Notes: generated from the letters alone by a model not told the origin. A stretch of 64,000 nt of DNA from Alphaproteobacteria bacterium (GCA_030425925.1 JAUHZO010000010.1:1-64000); one strand, 5' to 3'. Positions 47,780 to 61,594 are shown, counted from the first letter of the stretch. A program made the numbers and translations.

Positions 47780-48385
47780 ATGAGCACCGATTTCCTCTCC
47801 CGCGTTTACCGCGCCCATTCCCCCGAACAGGTCCGCGCGCTTTATGACGACTGGGCCGCCACCTACGAGGCCGAGATCGCCGAAAACGGCTATGTCACCC
47901 CGCGCCGCTGCGCTGAGGCCCTGCTGGCATCGGGGGCCGATCCGGCCGGGGCCGTGCTGGATTTCGGTTGCGGCACCGGCCTGTCCGGGCTGGCGCTGCG
48001 GCTGGCCGGGTTCGAACTGATCGACGGACGGGACCTGTCGGACGGCATGCTGGCCAAGGCCCGCGACAAGGGTGTCTACCGCGACCTGGCCCCCATCGGG
48101 CCCGACGATCCGGTCCCGGACGGCTACAGCGCCATCGCCGCCATCGGCGTGGTCAGCCCCGGCGCCGCCCCCCTGCCTGTGCTCGACCGGCTGATCGCGT
48201 CGCTGCCGCCCGGCGGGCGCATCGTGTTTTCCTTCAACGATCACGCGCTGGAGCATCCCGACTTCCGCGCCAAGGCGGACAGCCTGACCCAGGCGGGCAC
48301 CGTGCGCGAGCTGTTTCGCGAACATGGCGACCACCTGCCGGGGATCAACCTGAAGTCCACCGTCTACGTGCTTGAAAAAGTGTGA
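47780..48385 (+). CDS. SAM-dependent methyltransferase
   Basis: 201-residue class I methyltransferase. SAM motif VLDFGCGTGLSGLALRLAGF, motif II GRDLSDGMLAKARDKG, and LIASLPPGGRIVFSFNDHAL later. Target unknown. Thirteen bases after trmFO; its stop overlaps the gluQ start by GTGA, so the three make a transcription unit. Confidence 0.88.
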   Translation: MSTDFLSRVYRAHSPEQVRALYDDWAATYEAEIAENGYVTPRRCAEALLASGADPAGAVLDFGCGTGLSGLALRLAGFELIDGRDLSDGMLAKARDKGVYRDLAPIGPDDPVPDGYSAIAAIGVVSPGAAPLPVLDRLIASLPPGGRIVFSFNDHALEHPDFRAKADSLTQAGTVRELFREHGDHLPGINLKSTVYVLEKV

Positions 48386-49254
48386 TATTCACCACACGTT
48401 TCGCACCATCGCCCACCGGTCCGCTGCATCTGGGCCACGCCTATTCGGCGCTGCTTGCCCATGACATGGCGCGCGCGGCCAAAGGCGTTTTCCTGCTACG
48501 CATCGAGGATATCGACAGCACCCGCGCCCGCCCGGTCTGGGAACGGCAGATCCTCGACGACCTGACCTGGCTGGGCCTGACCTGGGACGCGCCACCCGTC
48601 CGCCAGTCCGACCGCCTGCCCGCCTATCTCGACGCCCTGCAGACCCTCTGGGCCCGCGGGCTGATCTATCCCTGCACCTGCACCCGCCGCGACATCGCCG
48701 CCGCCGCCAGCGCCCCGCAGGAAGGGGCCGAGCCCGCCCTTGGCCCCGACGGGCTGGTCTATCCCGGCACCTGCCGGCAGACCGCAGGCCGCACCGGCAG
48801 GATGCCGGAACAGGCCGTGCTCCGCCTCGACATGCACGCCGCGCTCGCCGCCATCGGCGACACGGGTATCCGCTTCACGGAAACCGGCCGCTCTGGCGCG
48901 ACCCAGCCCGCGCCCGTCACCGCAACCGCACCTGCCCTTGAGTCAACAGTGGGCGATATCGTGCTGTCCCGAAGGGATTTCCCGGGATCCTACCACCTTT
49001 CGGTCGTACTCGACGACGCCGCGCAGCAGATCACCCATGTCATTCGCGGCGAAGACCTGTTCGACGCAACCCCCATCCATGTCGTGCTGCAACGCCTGCT
49101 CGGCCTGCCGACACCCGTCTATCACCACCATGCCCTGATCCGCGACGACACCGGCAAGCGCCTGGCCAAACGCGACGACGCCCGCGCCATCGCCACCTAC
49201 CGCGCCGAAGGCGCGACACCGCAGGACATCCGCCGCATGGTCGGGCTGACCTGA
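48382..49254 (+). CDS. gluQ: Glutamyl-Q tRNA(Asp) synthetase
   Basis: 290 residues. Class I synthetase core: HLGHAYSALLAH (HIGH-like), KRLAKRDDA (KMSKS-like). Lacks the C-terminal anticodon-binding part of GluRS, and has the zinc Cys pattern CTCTRRD...CRQ. Attaches glutamate to queuosine-34 of tRNA(Asp) using ATP. GTG start inside the GTGA overlap with the methyltransferase stop. Confidence 0.93.
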   Translation: MIFTTRFAPSPTGPLHLGHAYSALLAHDMARAAKGVFLLRIEDIDSTRARPVWERQILDDLTWLGLTWDAPPVRQSDRLPAYLDALQTLWARGLIYPCTCTRRDIAAAASAPQEGAEPALGPDGLVYPGTCRQTAGRTGRMPEQAVLRLDMHAALAAIGDTGIRFTETGRSGATQPAPVTATAPALESTVGDIVLSRRDFPGSYHLSVVLDDAAQQITHVIRGEDLFDATPIHVVLQRLLGLPTPVYHHHALIRDDTGKRLAKRDDARAIATYRAEGATPQDIRRMVGLT

Positions 49255-49306
49255 TCTTCTTCTTGGGCAAAATACCCCCGGGGGTTTGGGGGCTGGCCCC
49301 CAATCC

Positions 49307-49666
49307 TCACGCCTCCAGGGGCGCCATCAGTTCGGTCTCTTCCCCGTCCACCGAGGTATAGAAACAGACCCGGCGGTTGGTGTGACAGGCGGCCCCCGTC
49401 TGGTGCACCAGTGCCAGCAGGCAATCGCGGTCGCAATCCACGCGCAGATCCACCAGGTCCTGCACATGCCCCGAGCTTTCGCCCTTGACCCAGAACGCCT
49501 GGCGCGAGCGTGACCAGTAGGTCACCCGCCGCGTCTCCAGCGTCCGCGCCACCGCGTCGGCGTTCATCCAGGCCATCATCAGCACCTCGCCGGTCCCGGC
49601 ATCCTGCGCGATGCAAGGGATCAGGCCACGGTCGTCATAGCTCAGGCTGGCGGGATCGAAGGGCAT
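49307..49666 (-). CDS. hisI: Phosphoribosyl-AMP cyclohydrolase
   Basis: 119 residues. Histidine synthesis step three. Zn and Mg ligands in VDLRVDCDRDCLLALV and GAACHTNRRVCFYT; typical start LIPCIAQDAGTGEVLMMAWMN. AAAGGA stands 7 bp before ATG 49666; an earlier ATG at 49684 would add six unconserved residues. Divergent from the NifU-like gene. Confidence 0.95.
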   Translation of the reverse strand: MPFDPASLSYDDRGLIPCIAQDAGTGEVLMMAWMNADAVARTLETRRVTYWSRSRQAFWVKGESSGHVQDLVDLRVDCDRDCLLALVHQTGAACHTNRRVCFYTSVDGEETELMAPLEA

Positions 49667-49731
49667 CGGAAAGTCCTTTTGCATTGGCGCGCGCAGCCCT
49701 ATCTATGGGGAACCACAGCGCGAGGAAACCC

Positions 49732-50184
49732 ATGTCCGGCGAAACCGACCTGATCAAGCTCTATTCCGGCCGCATCCTGGAACTGGCCTCGGACATTCCC
49801 CTGACCCGGCGGCTGGACACGCCGCAGGCCAGCGTCAAGAAACGCTCGCCGCTGTGCGGGTCCACGGTGACGGTGGATCTGCGGATGGAGGACGGGCGCG
49901 TCTCGGCCTACGGGCAGGACGTCAAGGCCTGTGCGCTGGGACAGGCCGCCGCCTCGGTTGTGGGCGGTGCCATCCTGGGCCGCTCCGTGGACGAGATCCG
50001 CGCCGCCCGCGATGCCCTGCGCGCCATGCTCAAGGAGGATGGCCCCACCCCCGCGCCCCCCTTTGACGGGCTCGAGGTGCTGCGTCCCGCCGCGTCCTAC
50101 AAGAACCGCCACGCCTCGATCCTGCTGACGCTCGAAGCCGCGCTGGAAGCGGCGGAAACCGCAGGCGCGGCGCAGGACGCTTAA
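49732..50184 (+). CDS. NifU/IscU-like Fe-S scaffold protein, lacking the third cysteine
   Basis: 150 residues of the NifU N-terminal/IscU fold. Two of the three cluster-ligand cysteines are present: [14 protein letters not shown] and [14 protein letters not shown]. The third, normally in HCSxLxxxA, is Ala in [15 protein letters not shown]. Family members of this group exist in alphaproteobacteria; whether they build or only carry clusters is uncertain. GAGGAAACC precedes the ATG. Confidence 0.83.
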   Translation: MSGETDLIKLYSGRILELASDIPLTRRLDTPQASVKKRSPLCGSTVTVDLRMEDGRVSAYGQDVKACALGQAAASVVGGAILGRSVDEIRAARDALRAMLKEDGPTPAPPFDGLEVLRPAASYKNRHASILLTLEAALEAAETAGAAQDA

Positions 50185-50237
50185 CCCTTTCTTTGCCGCT
50201 CCTCTCCTACAAGACCACCGTCAGGATGGGGGAGAAG

Positions 50238-51641
50238 ATGCAGCACGATACCCGCCTTCGCGCAGACACGGCGCAGGATGCGCTGGACAGGCTGGCCCGG
50301 GCCACCGGGCAGATGGGCCGCGAAAGCGTCGAGATCAGCGCCTTTTTTGCCGATCTCGACCGGCGCACCACCGCGCAGAGCACGGCACTGGTCCAGGCCG
50401 AACAGGCCGTGGACCATGTGGCCGAGGCCAAGGCCCGCGCCCTGGGCGCGGTCGAGGAGATGCTGCGCGGCAATGACGAAACCACCGCGGCGCTGCAGCG
50501 CTCGGCCCGGTTGCTGGCGCAATCCGACGGGCTGGCGCGGGATCTGGCGCAATGGGTGCAATCGGTGCATTCCGGCGGCACCGAACTGGAAGAGATGCTG
50601 CAGATCATCCAGCTGTCCAACAGCCAGATCGCCGAGATCGCGGATGAGGTGAACATCCTGGCCGTCAACGCCCGGATCGAGGCGGCCCGCGCCGGGCAGG
50701 CCGGCAAGGGATTCGCCATCGTTGCCGAGGCCATCACCAAGCTCAGTCAGGAAACCTCGGGCGCGGCCACCCAGGTGTCGCGCGTGGTCACCCGCCTGAC
50801 CGCCTGGATGCAGGGGCTGAACCGCGGGGCCATGATCAATGCCGGTGCCGCCGAACGCCTCCTGAACCAGAGCGCCGAAACCGACAGCGCGCTCAGCGAT
50901 ATCGGCGAACGGGCGGCCGCCTATTGTGCGGGGGCCCGCACCATCGAGGCCGAGGTCGCCTCGGTCCACACCGCCGTGGAACAGCTGCGCCCGGCCATCG
51001 CTTCGGTGCAAACCTCGGTGCACGAGGTGACCGGCGGGGTCAGCGATGCGCGGCAGAAATGCGCCGCGCTGGCCGACATGTCCGAAGCCATGCTGCAGAA
51101 GGTGGCCGCCCTGGGCGGCAGCGGCGAGGATGGACCGATGATCACGCTGGTGCAGGACCTGGCCGGGCAGATCGCACAGACCTTCGAAACCGCGCTGGAG
51201 CGGCGCCAGATCGCCCTGGACGAGCTGTTCAGCGACAGCTACCGCCCGGTGCCCCGCACCGATCCGCAGCAGCTGATGGCACCGTTCACCCGGCTGACCG
51301 ACCGGTTGCTGCCGCCGATCCAGGACCCGGTGCTGCAGCGCGATTCGCGGATCGTGTTCTGCGCCGCGGTGGATCGCAACGGCTACCTGCCCACGCACAA
51401 CGCCCGGTTCTCGCAACCGCAGGGGCCCGACCCGGTCTGGAACGCCGCCCATTGCCGCAACCGCCGCCTGTTCGACGACCGGGTGGGCCGCAAGGCCGGG
51501 CGCAACGAGGAACCCTTCCTGCTGCAGGTCTACCGCCGCGACATGGGCGGCGGCACTTTCGCGATGATGAAGGATCTGTCTGCCCCGATCCGGGTGCGGG
51601 GCCGGCATTGGGGCGGCTTGCGGCTGGCCTACACGTTCTGA
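50238..51641 (+). CDS. Soluble chemoreceptor-like protein
   Basis: 467 residues without membrane spans. An MCP signalling hairpin in the first half: [47 protein letters not shown]. Long coiled coil on both sides. The C-terminal third ([50 protein letters not shown]) resembles a Cache-type sensor, so the domain order is reversed compared with classical transmembrane receptors. GGGGGAGAAG upstream fits ATG 50238; ATG 50226 has weaker support. It would signal cytoplasmic cues to CheA/CheW; no che genes are in the window. Confidence 0.8.
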   Translation: MQHDTRLRADTAQDALDRLARATGQMGRESVEISAFFADLDRRTTAQSTALVQAEQAVDHVAEAKARALGAVEEMLRGNDETTAALQRSARLLAQSDGLARDLAQWVQSVHSGGTELEEMLQIIQLSNSQIAEIADEVNILAVNARIEAARAGQAGKGFAIVAEAITKLSQETSGAATQVSRVVTRLTAWMQGLNRGAMINAGAAERLLNQSAETDSALSDIGERAAAYCAGARTIEAEVASVHTAVEQLRPAIASVQTSVHEVTGGVSDARQKCAALADMSEAMLQKVAALGGSGEDGPMITLVQDLAGQIAQTFETALERRQIALDELFSDSYRPVPRTDPQQLMAPFTRLTDRLLPPIQDPVLQRDSRIVFCAAVDRNGYLPTHNARFSQPQGPDPVWNAAHCRNRRLFDDRVGRKAGRNEEPFLLQVYRRDMGGGTFAMMKDLSAPIRVRGRHWGGLRLAYTF

Positions 51642-51658
51642 GGCGCGGCGGTGCAGGC

Positions 51659-51696
51659 AAAAAAAAACCGCCGCACTCCGGGGAAGGAGGCGGCGG
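51659..51696 (-). terminator. Rho-independent terminator
   Basis: On the minus strand a GC-rich stem (CCGCCGCC-TCC...GGAG-GCGGCGG with one bulge) is followed by nine T residues (51667-51659). It lies downstream of the 40-residue membrane protein gene. Confidence 0.85.
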
Positions 51697-51822
51697 AAAG
51701 TGGCGCGTATCGGGTGGTGACCGGGCATAGCCTTCGGGATCAGGCAGACCGAAGGCGGGGACAGGCAGGCATATCGGGACAGGGATATGCACATGCCCGG
51801 CACGGGACGCGCAGGCAGAAAC

Positions 51823-51945
51823 TCAGATCAGGACGGGCAGATGCAGGCCTCCGACAAGGATCACCACCAGCGACAGCGCCCCAAGGGCGTCCTGCCAGAG
51901 CCTGGCATCGCTGCGGGTCAGCGCGGTCTTGATGGTGTCGATCAT
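51823..51945 (-). CDS. Forty-residue single-span membrane protein
   Basis: MIDTIKTALTRSDARLWQDALGALSLVVILVGGLHLPVLI (given in two pieces: residues 1-20 MIDTIKTALTRSDARLWQDA, 21-40 LGALSLVVILVGGLHLPVLI). GAGG is 7 bp before the ATG at 51945 and a terminator follows, so it forms its own transcript. Amphipathic basic N-terminus then one span. Small proteins of this shape recur in Rhodobacterales, as recalled, with no known role. Too short for routine gene callers. Confidence 0.65.
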   Translation of the reverse strand: MIDTIKTALTRSDARLWQDALGALSLVVILVGGLHLPVLI

Positions 51946-52058
51946 CTCGGGGCCTCATGTGTTCCGTTGTGTTGATGTTTTGTTCTCATTTTATTCATCA
52001 ATTGTAAAGAACTTTCTGCGAACAAAATGGAACAAAGGTGGATTTCGGCGGCGCAGGT

Positions 52059-56278
<4,220 letters not shown>

Positions 56279-56327
56279 CTATCCCGCTGTGATAGGGCGC
56301 GGCCGGGCGAAGGTCCAGTGGTGCGGC

Positions 56328-57044
56328 TCAGGCGCTGGCCGCCATGGGCGGCGGCAGATCGCGCTGCGGTTCGGGATCGCGCAGGACATATCCGCGGCCC
56401 CAGACAGTTTCGATATAGTTCTCGCCGCCGGTGGCCTCGCTCAGCTTCTTGCGCAGCTTGCAGATGAAGACGTCGATGATCTTCAGCTCCGGCTCGTCCA
56501 TGCCGCCATAAAGATGGTTGAGGAACATCTCCTTGGTCAGCGTCGTGCCCTTGCGCAGGCTCAGCAGTTCCAGCATCTGGTATTCCTTGCCGGTCAGGTG
56601 CACGGACTTGCCCTGCACCTCCACCGTCTTGGCATCCAGATTGACCGAGACCTTGCCGGTGCGGATGATCGACTGCGCGTGCCCCTTGGAGCGGCGCACG
56701 ATGGCATGGATGCGCGCCACCAGTTCGTCGCGGTGGAACGGCTTGGTCAGGTAGTCATCCGCGCCAAAGCCGAATCCCTTGATCTTGCTCTGGGTGTCGT
56801 CCTGGCCCGACAGGATCAGGATCGGCGTGTCGATCCGCGCCACCCGAAGCTGGCGCAGCACCTCGTGCCCGTTCATGTCGGGCAGGTTCAGGTCCAGAAG
56901 GATCAGATCGTAATCGTAGAGCTTGGCAAGATCGATGCCTTCCTCGCCCAGATCGGTGGAGTAGACGTTGAGATCGGCATGGCCGAGCATCAGTTCGATA
57001 CTCTTTGCGGTTGTCGGATCGTCTTCCACCAGCAGGATTCGCAT
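56328..57044 (-). CDS. ctrA: Cell cycle response regulator CtrA
   Basis: 238 residues. Receiver domain with phospho-Asp D51 in [25 protein letters not shown], then an OmpR-type winged-helix domain with [35 protein letters not shown] and [13 protein letters not shown]. Master regulator of cell division, motility and gene-transfer-agent genes in Rhodobacterales, where it is often non-essential. A CtrA box lies upstream, suggesting autoregulation; sciP, whose product blocks CtrA activity, is next upstream on the same strand. Confidence 0.98.
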   Translation of the reverse strand: MRILLVEDDPTTAKSIELMLGHADLNVYSTDLGEEGIDLAKLYDYDLILLDLNLPDMNGHEVLRQLRVARIDTPILILSGQDDTQSKIKGFGFGADDYLTKPFHRDELVARIHAIVRRSKGHAQSIIRTGKVSVNLDAKTVEVQGKSVHLTGKEYQMLELLSLRKGTTLTKEMFLNHLYGGMDEPELKIIDVFICKLRKKLSEATGGENYIETVWGRGYVLRDPEPQRDLPPPMAASA

Positions 57045-57095
57045 GATCTATCTCCAATTGACTAGGTTCGGCGCGGTCAGCCTGTCGGATAAAGG

Positions 57096-57110
57096 TTAAC
57101 GCCTGATTAC
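57096..57110. promoter_or_regulatory. CtrA binding site upstream of ctrA
   Basis: TTAA-CGCCTGA-TTAC, reading GTAA-N7-TTAAC on the minus strand, matches the CtrA consensus TTAA-N7-TTAAC except at one position. It stands 52-66 bp upstream of the ctrA start, consistent with autoregulation, and just after the sciP stop. Confidence 0.65.
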
Positions 57111-57137
57111 CATAGGGCAGTTGGCGCGAATTGCAAC

Positions 57138-57416
57138 TCATGGTTGCCTGTACTTCTGTATCCTGGTTGTCTTGAGCGCCTCTTCCCCATGCCGGGTCAC
57201 GGCCTGGGTCCATTCCTGCAGCTCCTCCGCGCTCAACCCGTATCGGTTGCGCGCCTGGTCCTCGGTCAGCAGACCGCAGGCCACCGCCCGCACCACCGCC
57301 GCCTTGCGCGAGGCCACCCAGCGCCGTGTGTCGGCAGGCGGAAGATCGGCGCGGGTCATCACGCTGCCATCGGGCAGGCGTACCGCGCGGGGACCATCGA
57401 CCTTCTTGAGATACAT
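57138..57416 (-). CDS. sciP: CtrA inhibitor SciP (DUF1153)
   Basis: 92 residues, helix-turn-helix protein of the DUF1153 family: DGPRAVRLPDGSVMTRADLP, RRWVASRKAAVVRAVACGLLTEDQARNRYGL, LKTTRIQKYRQP. SciP binds CtrA and stops it recruiting RNA polymerase. Placement directly upstream of ctrA, in the same direction, is the expected partner arrangement. Confidence 0.95.
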   Translation of the reverse strand: MYLKKVDGPRAVRLPDGSVMTRADLPPADTRRWVASRKAAVVRAVACGLLTEDQARNRYGLSAEELQEWTQAVTRHGEEALKTTRIQKYRQP

Positions 57417-57535
57417 CGTGAATTTCCTTGTCTCGCTGGGGCCATAGAACCCGGACGAGCTTAACGGAGCCTGAAACCCGCCCTTGAGAGTATGCCGGAT
57501 TTTCCTATATTCCCGCCATTCACCGGAGACGCCCC

Positions 57536-58684
57536 ATGCCCCTCGATCCCGCCCCGCTCAACTCGCTGGGCTTTGCCAAAGCGCCTGAAGACACCCGCGT
57601 CGTCGTCGCCATGTCCGGCGGCGTGGACAGCTCCGTTGTGGCCGCGCAGCTGAAACGCGACGGTTATGACGTGGTGGGCGTGACCCTGCAGCTTTACGAT
57701 CACGGCGCGGCGCTGGCCAAGAAAGGGGCCTGCTGTGCCGGCATCGACATCCACGATGCCCGCCGTGTCGCCGAAGAGATGGGGTTTCCGCATTACGTGC
57801 TGGATTACGAGAACATCTTCCGCGAGGCGGTGATCGACGAATTTGCCGACAGCTATCTCGGCGGGGCCACGCCGGTGCCCTGCATCCGCTGCAACGAACG
57901 GGTCAAGTTCAAGGACCTGCTGGACACCGCCCGCGATCTCGATGCCGATTGCATGGCCACCGGGCACTACATCCAGCGCAAGCCGGGCCCGAACGGGCCG
58001 GAACTGCACTGCGCCGCGGATGCCAGCCGGGACCAGAGCTATTTCCTGTTCTCCACCACCCGCGAACAGCTGGACTTCCTGCGCTTCCCGCTGGGCCACC
58101 TGCCCTCCAAGGACGCCACCCGCGCGCTTGCGGCAGAGTACGGGCTGATCGTGGCCGACAAGCCCGACAGCCAGGACATCTGCTTCGTGCCCGACGGCAA
58201 CTACGCCGCGGTGATCGAGAAACTGCGCCCCGGCGCCGCGCTTCCGGGCGAAATCGTGGATGTGGACGGGCGGGTGCTGGGCCGGCACGACGGCGTGATC
58301 CACTACACGATCGGCCAGCGCCGGGGCCTTGGCATCGGCGGGCTGAGCGAACCGCTCTACGTCGTCCGCCTCGACACCGAGACCCGGCAGGTGGTGGTAG
58401 GCCCCAAGGCGCTGCTGGCCACCCGCACGATCCCGGTACGCGAGATCAATTGGCTGGGCGACGCGCCCTTCACCTCGCGCCCGGAATGGCCGCTGGCGGT
58501 CAAGGTGCGCTCCACCCGCCCGGCGCGCGACGCGGTGATCCGCCCGCTCTCCGACACCGAGGCCGAGGTCGAACTCGTCGTCCCCGAAGAGGGCGTCAGC
58601 CCCGGCCAGGCCTGCGTCTTCTACGATCCCGACGGCAGCCGCATCCTTGGCGGCGGCTGGATCTGGCGCGGCCGCGCCGCCTGA
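57536..58684 (+). CDS. mnmA: tRNA-specific 2-thiouridylase MnmA
   Basis: 382 residues. PP-loop [15 protein letters not shown] at the N-terminus, [23 protein letters not shown], catalytic Cys in [13 protein letters not shown] and acceptor Cys in [12 protein letters not shown]. Sulfurates U34 of tRNA Lys, Glu and Gln anticodons with sulfur relayed from IscS. Divergent from sciP with 119 bp between. Its stop is 2 bp before a 169-bp inverted repeat. Confidence 0.97.
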   Translation: MPLDPAPLNSLGFAKAPEDTRVVVAMSGGVDSSVVAAQLKRDGYDVVGVTLQLYDHGAALAKKGACCAGIDIHDARRVAEEMGFPHYVLDYENIFREAVIDEFADSYLGGATPVPCIRCNERVKFKDLLDTARDLDADCMATGHYIQRKPGPNGPELHCAADASRDQSYFLFSTTREQLDFLRFPLGHLPSKDATRALAAEYGLIVADKPDSQDICFVPDGNYAAVIEKLRPGAALPGEIVDVDGRVLGRHDGVIHYTIGQRRGLGIGGLSEPLYVVRLDTETRQVVVGPKALLATRTIPVREINWLGDAPFTSRPEWPLAVKVRSTRPARDAVIRPLSDTEAEVELVVPEEGVSPGQACVFYDPDGSRILGGGWIWRGRAA

Positions 58685-58685
58685 T

Positions 58686-58854
58686 CTTCGTTCCGGAGCC
58701 GCCCCTCGCTTGGGGGCAGACGGACAGGAGGGACGCCACGGGTCCGGAGAAATCGCCGAGGGGCCCCATGAAATGGGGAGACGGCTATTTCTCTGGACGC
58801 GGGGTGGCGCTCCTGTCAGGCAGGTCCCAAGCGAGGGGCGGGTGCGGAACGAAG
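58686..58854. repeat. 169-bp near-perfect inverted repeat (giant hairpin)
   Basis: Left arm CTTCGTTCCG at 58686 pairs with CGGAACGAAG at 58845-58854; CCGCCCCTCGCTTGGG pairs with CCCAAGCGAGGGGCGG; GACAGGAG...GGAGAAATCGCCG pairs with CGGCTATTTCTC...CTCCTGTC with few mismatches; apex CCCCAT-GAA-ATGGGG. Starts 2 bp after mnmA. Could be a MITE-like mobile element or a structural RNA/terminator. It has no coding frame. Confidence 0.85.
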
Positions 58855-58972
58855 GTCTTCGTTCTGGTGAGCCCTGAAGCCAGGCCGTTTCAGCCCCGCA
58901 CCATGACGGAGCGGCGCATCGCGCCGGGCCTGGCTGAAAAAACCGTGCGCGGCAGCGCGCCTCTGGATCACG
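58851..58972 (+). repeat. Dispersed ~120-bp intergenic repeat, copy 2
   Basis: Begins inside the right arm of the inverted repeat. Shares ordered blocks with 22337-22455: CTTCGTTCTGGTGAGCCCTG, CAGCCCCGC, GCGCCGGGCCTGGCTGAAAA, CGTGCGCGGCAGCGCGC and TCTGGATCACG. Both copies lie on the plus strand, in the 3' flank of a gene. Confidence 0.8.
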
Positions 58973-59000
58973 CCCCCGTCCGGCACGCCAACCTCCAAAC

Positions 59001-60209
59001 TCACACCCGCCCCAGCGCCAGCACCGCGTTCAACCCGCCAAAGGCAAAGGCGTTGGACAGCACGACATCCACCTCCGCCTCGCGCGCCTCGTTGGGCACC
59101 ACGTCCAGCGCGCATTCCGGGTCCGGTTCTTCATAGCCGATGGTGGGGGCGATCACGCCCTCGTTCAGCGCCATCAGGCAGGCCAGCAGTTCCACCGCCC
59201 CGGTCCCGCCGATCAGGTGCCCATGCATCGACTTGGTGGACGAGATCATCAGCTTGTCGGCATGGGTGCCGAACACGTCCGCGACGGCCGCGCATTCGGT
59301 CTTGTCATTGGCCGCGGTGCCGGTGCCATGGGCGTTGATGTACCCCACCCGCTCGCGCGCGATCCCGCCATCCGCCAGCGCCCCGGCGATGGCCCGGGCC
59401 GCGCCCTGTTTCGACGGCATCACGATGTCGGCAGCGTCCGAGGTCATGGCAAAACCCAGCACCTCGGCCAGGATCTCGGCCCCGCGCGCCTGCGCGTGGT
59501 CCAGCGCCTCGAACACGAACACCCCTGCCCCCTCGCCCTGCACCATGCCGTTGCGGGTGGCCGAGAACGGGCGGCAGGCATCCTTGGACATCACCCGCAG
59601 CCCCTCCCAGGCCTTGACACCGCCAAAGCACAGCATGGCTTCGGTCCCGCCCGTCACCATCGCGGTGCACAGACCCGACCGGATCATCGAGAACGCCTGC
59701 CCCATGGCATGGTTCGACGAGGCGCAGGCGGTGGCCACGGTGAAGGACGGGCCGCGCAGGTTGAACTCCATGCTCACATGGCTGGCCGCGGCGTTGTTCA
59801 TCAGCTTGGGCACCACAAAGGGGTGCACCCGGTTCTTGCCCTCTTCATAGACGGCGCGGTAGTTTTCGTCCTGCGTGGTCAGCCCGCCGCCCGAGGTGCC
59901 CAGCACCACCCCCGACCGGTCCGCCAGCGGGCCGGAAAAGCACAGCCCCGACTGCGCCACCGCCTGCCGGGCCGAGATAAGAGTGAACTGGGTGAACCGG
60001 TCATACAATGCCAGTTGCTGGCGGTTGAACACCGTTTCCGCATCGTAGTCGCGTATCTGAGCGCCGATCCGCACCGACAGGCGGTCGACATCGCGAAAAT
60101 CCAGCGGCCCGATGCCGCAGCGCCCCTCGCGCATCGCCGCATAGGTCGATTGCGCGTCATGGCCCAGAGGATTGATCGTGCCGACACCGGTGATGACGAC
60201 GCGCGTCAC
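59001..60209 (-). CDS. Beta-ketoacyl-ACP synthase, FabF/NodE type
   Basis: 402 residues. Thiolase-fold ketosynthase with Cys in VATACASSNHAMGQAF, His in NAHGTGTAAND and His in STKSMHGHLIGGTGAVE. Elongates acyl-ACP by two carbons. Forms an operon with its own acyl carrier protein (ATGA overlap) and lpxD, so it likely makes the hydroxyacyl or very-long acyl chains for lipid A rather than bulk fatty acid, as inference. Confidence 0.92.
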   Translation of the reverse strand: MTRVVITGVGTINPLGHDAQSTYAAMREGRCGIGPLDFRDVDRLSVRIGAQIRDYDAETVFNRQQLALYDRFTQFTLISARQAVAQSGLCFSGPLADRSGVVLGTSGGGLTTQDENYRAVYEEGKNRVHPFVVPKLMNNAAASHVSMEFNLRGPSFTVATACASSNHAMGQAFSMIRSGLCTAMVTGGTEAMLCFGGVKAWEGLRVMSKDACRPFSATRNGMVQGEGAGVFVFEALDHAQARGAEILAEVLGFAMTSDAADIVMPSKQGAARAIAGALADGGIARERVGYINAHGTGTAANDKTECAAVADVFGTHADKLMISSTKSMHGHLIGGTGAVELLACLMALNEGVIAPTIGYEEPDPECALDVVPNEAREAEVDVVLSNAFAFGGLNAVLALGRV

Positions 60210-60466
60210 GTGGCCTTCTCTTCGATCAGCCGGGTGATCCCGGCGACGATGGTGGCCACCGACGAGATGTCGAAATCCGACGCCGAAGGGTCGTTGGCAT
60301 TGAACGGGATCGAGATGTCAAACGCCTCTTCGATGGCAAAGATCGACTCCACCAGCCCCAGCGAATCGATGCCCAGCGAGTCCGGCGTGCTCTCAAGCGT
60401 CACGTCCTCCGGCTCCAGCATCGCCTGCTCGGCTATGATCTCGATCACCTTGCTTTGCACATCCAT
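60206..60466 (-). CDS. Dedicated acyl carrier protein
   Basis: 86 residues, phosphopantetheine Ser35 in SLGIDSLGLVESIF. A bit longer and less acidic than housekeeping ACP; a second-type ACP encoded next to a ketosynthase and lpxD. Its stop overlaps the ketosynthase start. Carries acyl intermediates, probably for lipid A. Confidence 0.9.
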   Translation of the reverse strand: MDVQSKVIEIIAEQAMLEPEDVTLESTPDSLGIDSLGLVESIFAIEEAFDISIPFNANDPSASDFDISSVATIVAGITRLIEEKAT

Positions 60467-60502
60467 GATCCGCGCCCCGTCCTCTCTGGAATTGGGCGTG
60501 AT

Positions 60503-61594
60503 TTAGTCATTCCCGGAAAGCATTGAAACTGCTTTCTTCAGCGCTGCGACCTCGCGGACAAGACGCGGCAGGCGGCGCAGCCCCTTGTAGCTTTCGATAT
60601 GGCTGTCCATCTTCATTGCCGGATAGCCCAGCATGACCCGCCCCGCGGGCACATTGGACAGCACCACCGTGGCCCCGCCAAAGATCGCCCGGTCGCCGAT
60701 GGTGATGTTGTCCGTGACGCCGACCTTGCCGGCCATAACCACATTGTTCCCGATCACGGTGGACCCGGCAACGCCGACCTGCGCGCAGATCAGGCAATCG
60801 CGCCCGACGATCACGTTGTGGCCGATCTGCACGAGGTTGTCGAACTTCGTGCCATCGCCCACCACGGTGTCGCGCACCGTGCCGCGGTCGATGCAGGTGT
60901 TCACGCCGATCTCGACATCGTCGCCGATGCGCACCGCGCCCAGCGAATGGATGCGCGCCCAGACCTCGTCGCGGTCGCTGCCCTCGGACCCCAGGCTGGC
61001 GCGCGCGCGCTCCACCCCCGATGCCTCGGGGGTGACAAAGGAAAACCCGTCGGCACCGACACAGGCCCCGGGATGGGCGACGAGGCGCGCGCCTATCTGC
61101 ACCCGCGCGCCGATGCGCACCCCGGGATGAACCAGCGCGCCCGCGCCGATCCGCGCGCCCCGCGCGATGTGGCACTGCGCGGCGATCAGGCTGCCCGCGC
61201 CGATCTCCACCTCGGCTCCGATGACGCAGAACGGCCCCACCGACACCCCGTCGCCCAGCCGCGCCGTGGGATCGATCACCGCCGTCGGGTGGATGCCGTC
61301 GCCATAGCCCTGGCCCGGGTCCATCATCGCCGAAAGCGCCGCCATGGCATAGCGGGGGCGCGGCGCCAGGATGGCCGCCTCCAGCCCGTGGCCCTGCCAG
61401 TCCGCCCCGGCCCAAAGCATCGCCGCCCGCGCCTTGCCCTGTGTCAGGCCATCGGCATATTTCGGCTGCATCGCCAGCGCCAGATCGTCGGGGCCGGCAC
61501 TGGCGGGTTCGGCAACGCCGGTGATGCGCAGCGACGCCTCGCCCTGTGCTTCCAGACCCAGCGAAGCCGCAATCTCTGCAATGGTATGGGACAT
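60503..61594 (-). CDS. lpxD: UDP-3-O-acylglucosamine N-acyltransferase
   Basis: 363 residues. N-terminal substrate domain then a left-handed beta-helix of hexapeptides ([LIV]Gxxx[20 protein letters not shown]...) and catalytic His in [14 protein letters not shown]. Puts the second acyl chain on the lipid A glucosamine. The 363-residue length is slightly above usual. ATG 61594 follows the lipid A family start [13 protein letters not shown]. Operon head of lpxD-acp-ketosynthase. Confidence 0.95.
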   Translation of the reverse strand: MSHTIAEIAASLGLEAQGEASLRITGVAEPASAGPDDLALAMQPKYADGLTQGKARAAMLWAGADWQGHGLEAAILAPRPRYAMAALSAMMDPGQGYGDGIHPTAVIDPTARLGDGVSVGPFCVIGAEVEIGAGSLIAAQCHIARGARIGAGALVHPGVRIGARVQIGARLVAHPGACVGADGFSFVTPEASGVERARASLGSEGSDRDEVWARIHSLGAVRIGDDVEIGVNTCIDRGTVRDTVVGDGTKFDNLVQIGHNVIVGRDCLICAQVGVAGSTVIGNNVVMAGKVGVTDNITIGDRAIFGGATVVLSNVPAGRVMLGYPAMKMDSHIESYKGLRRLPRLVREVAALKKAVSMLSGND

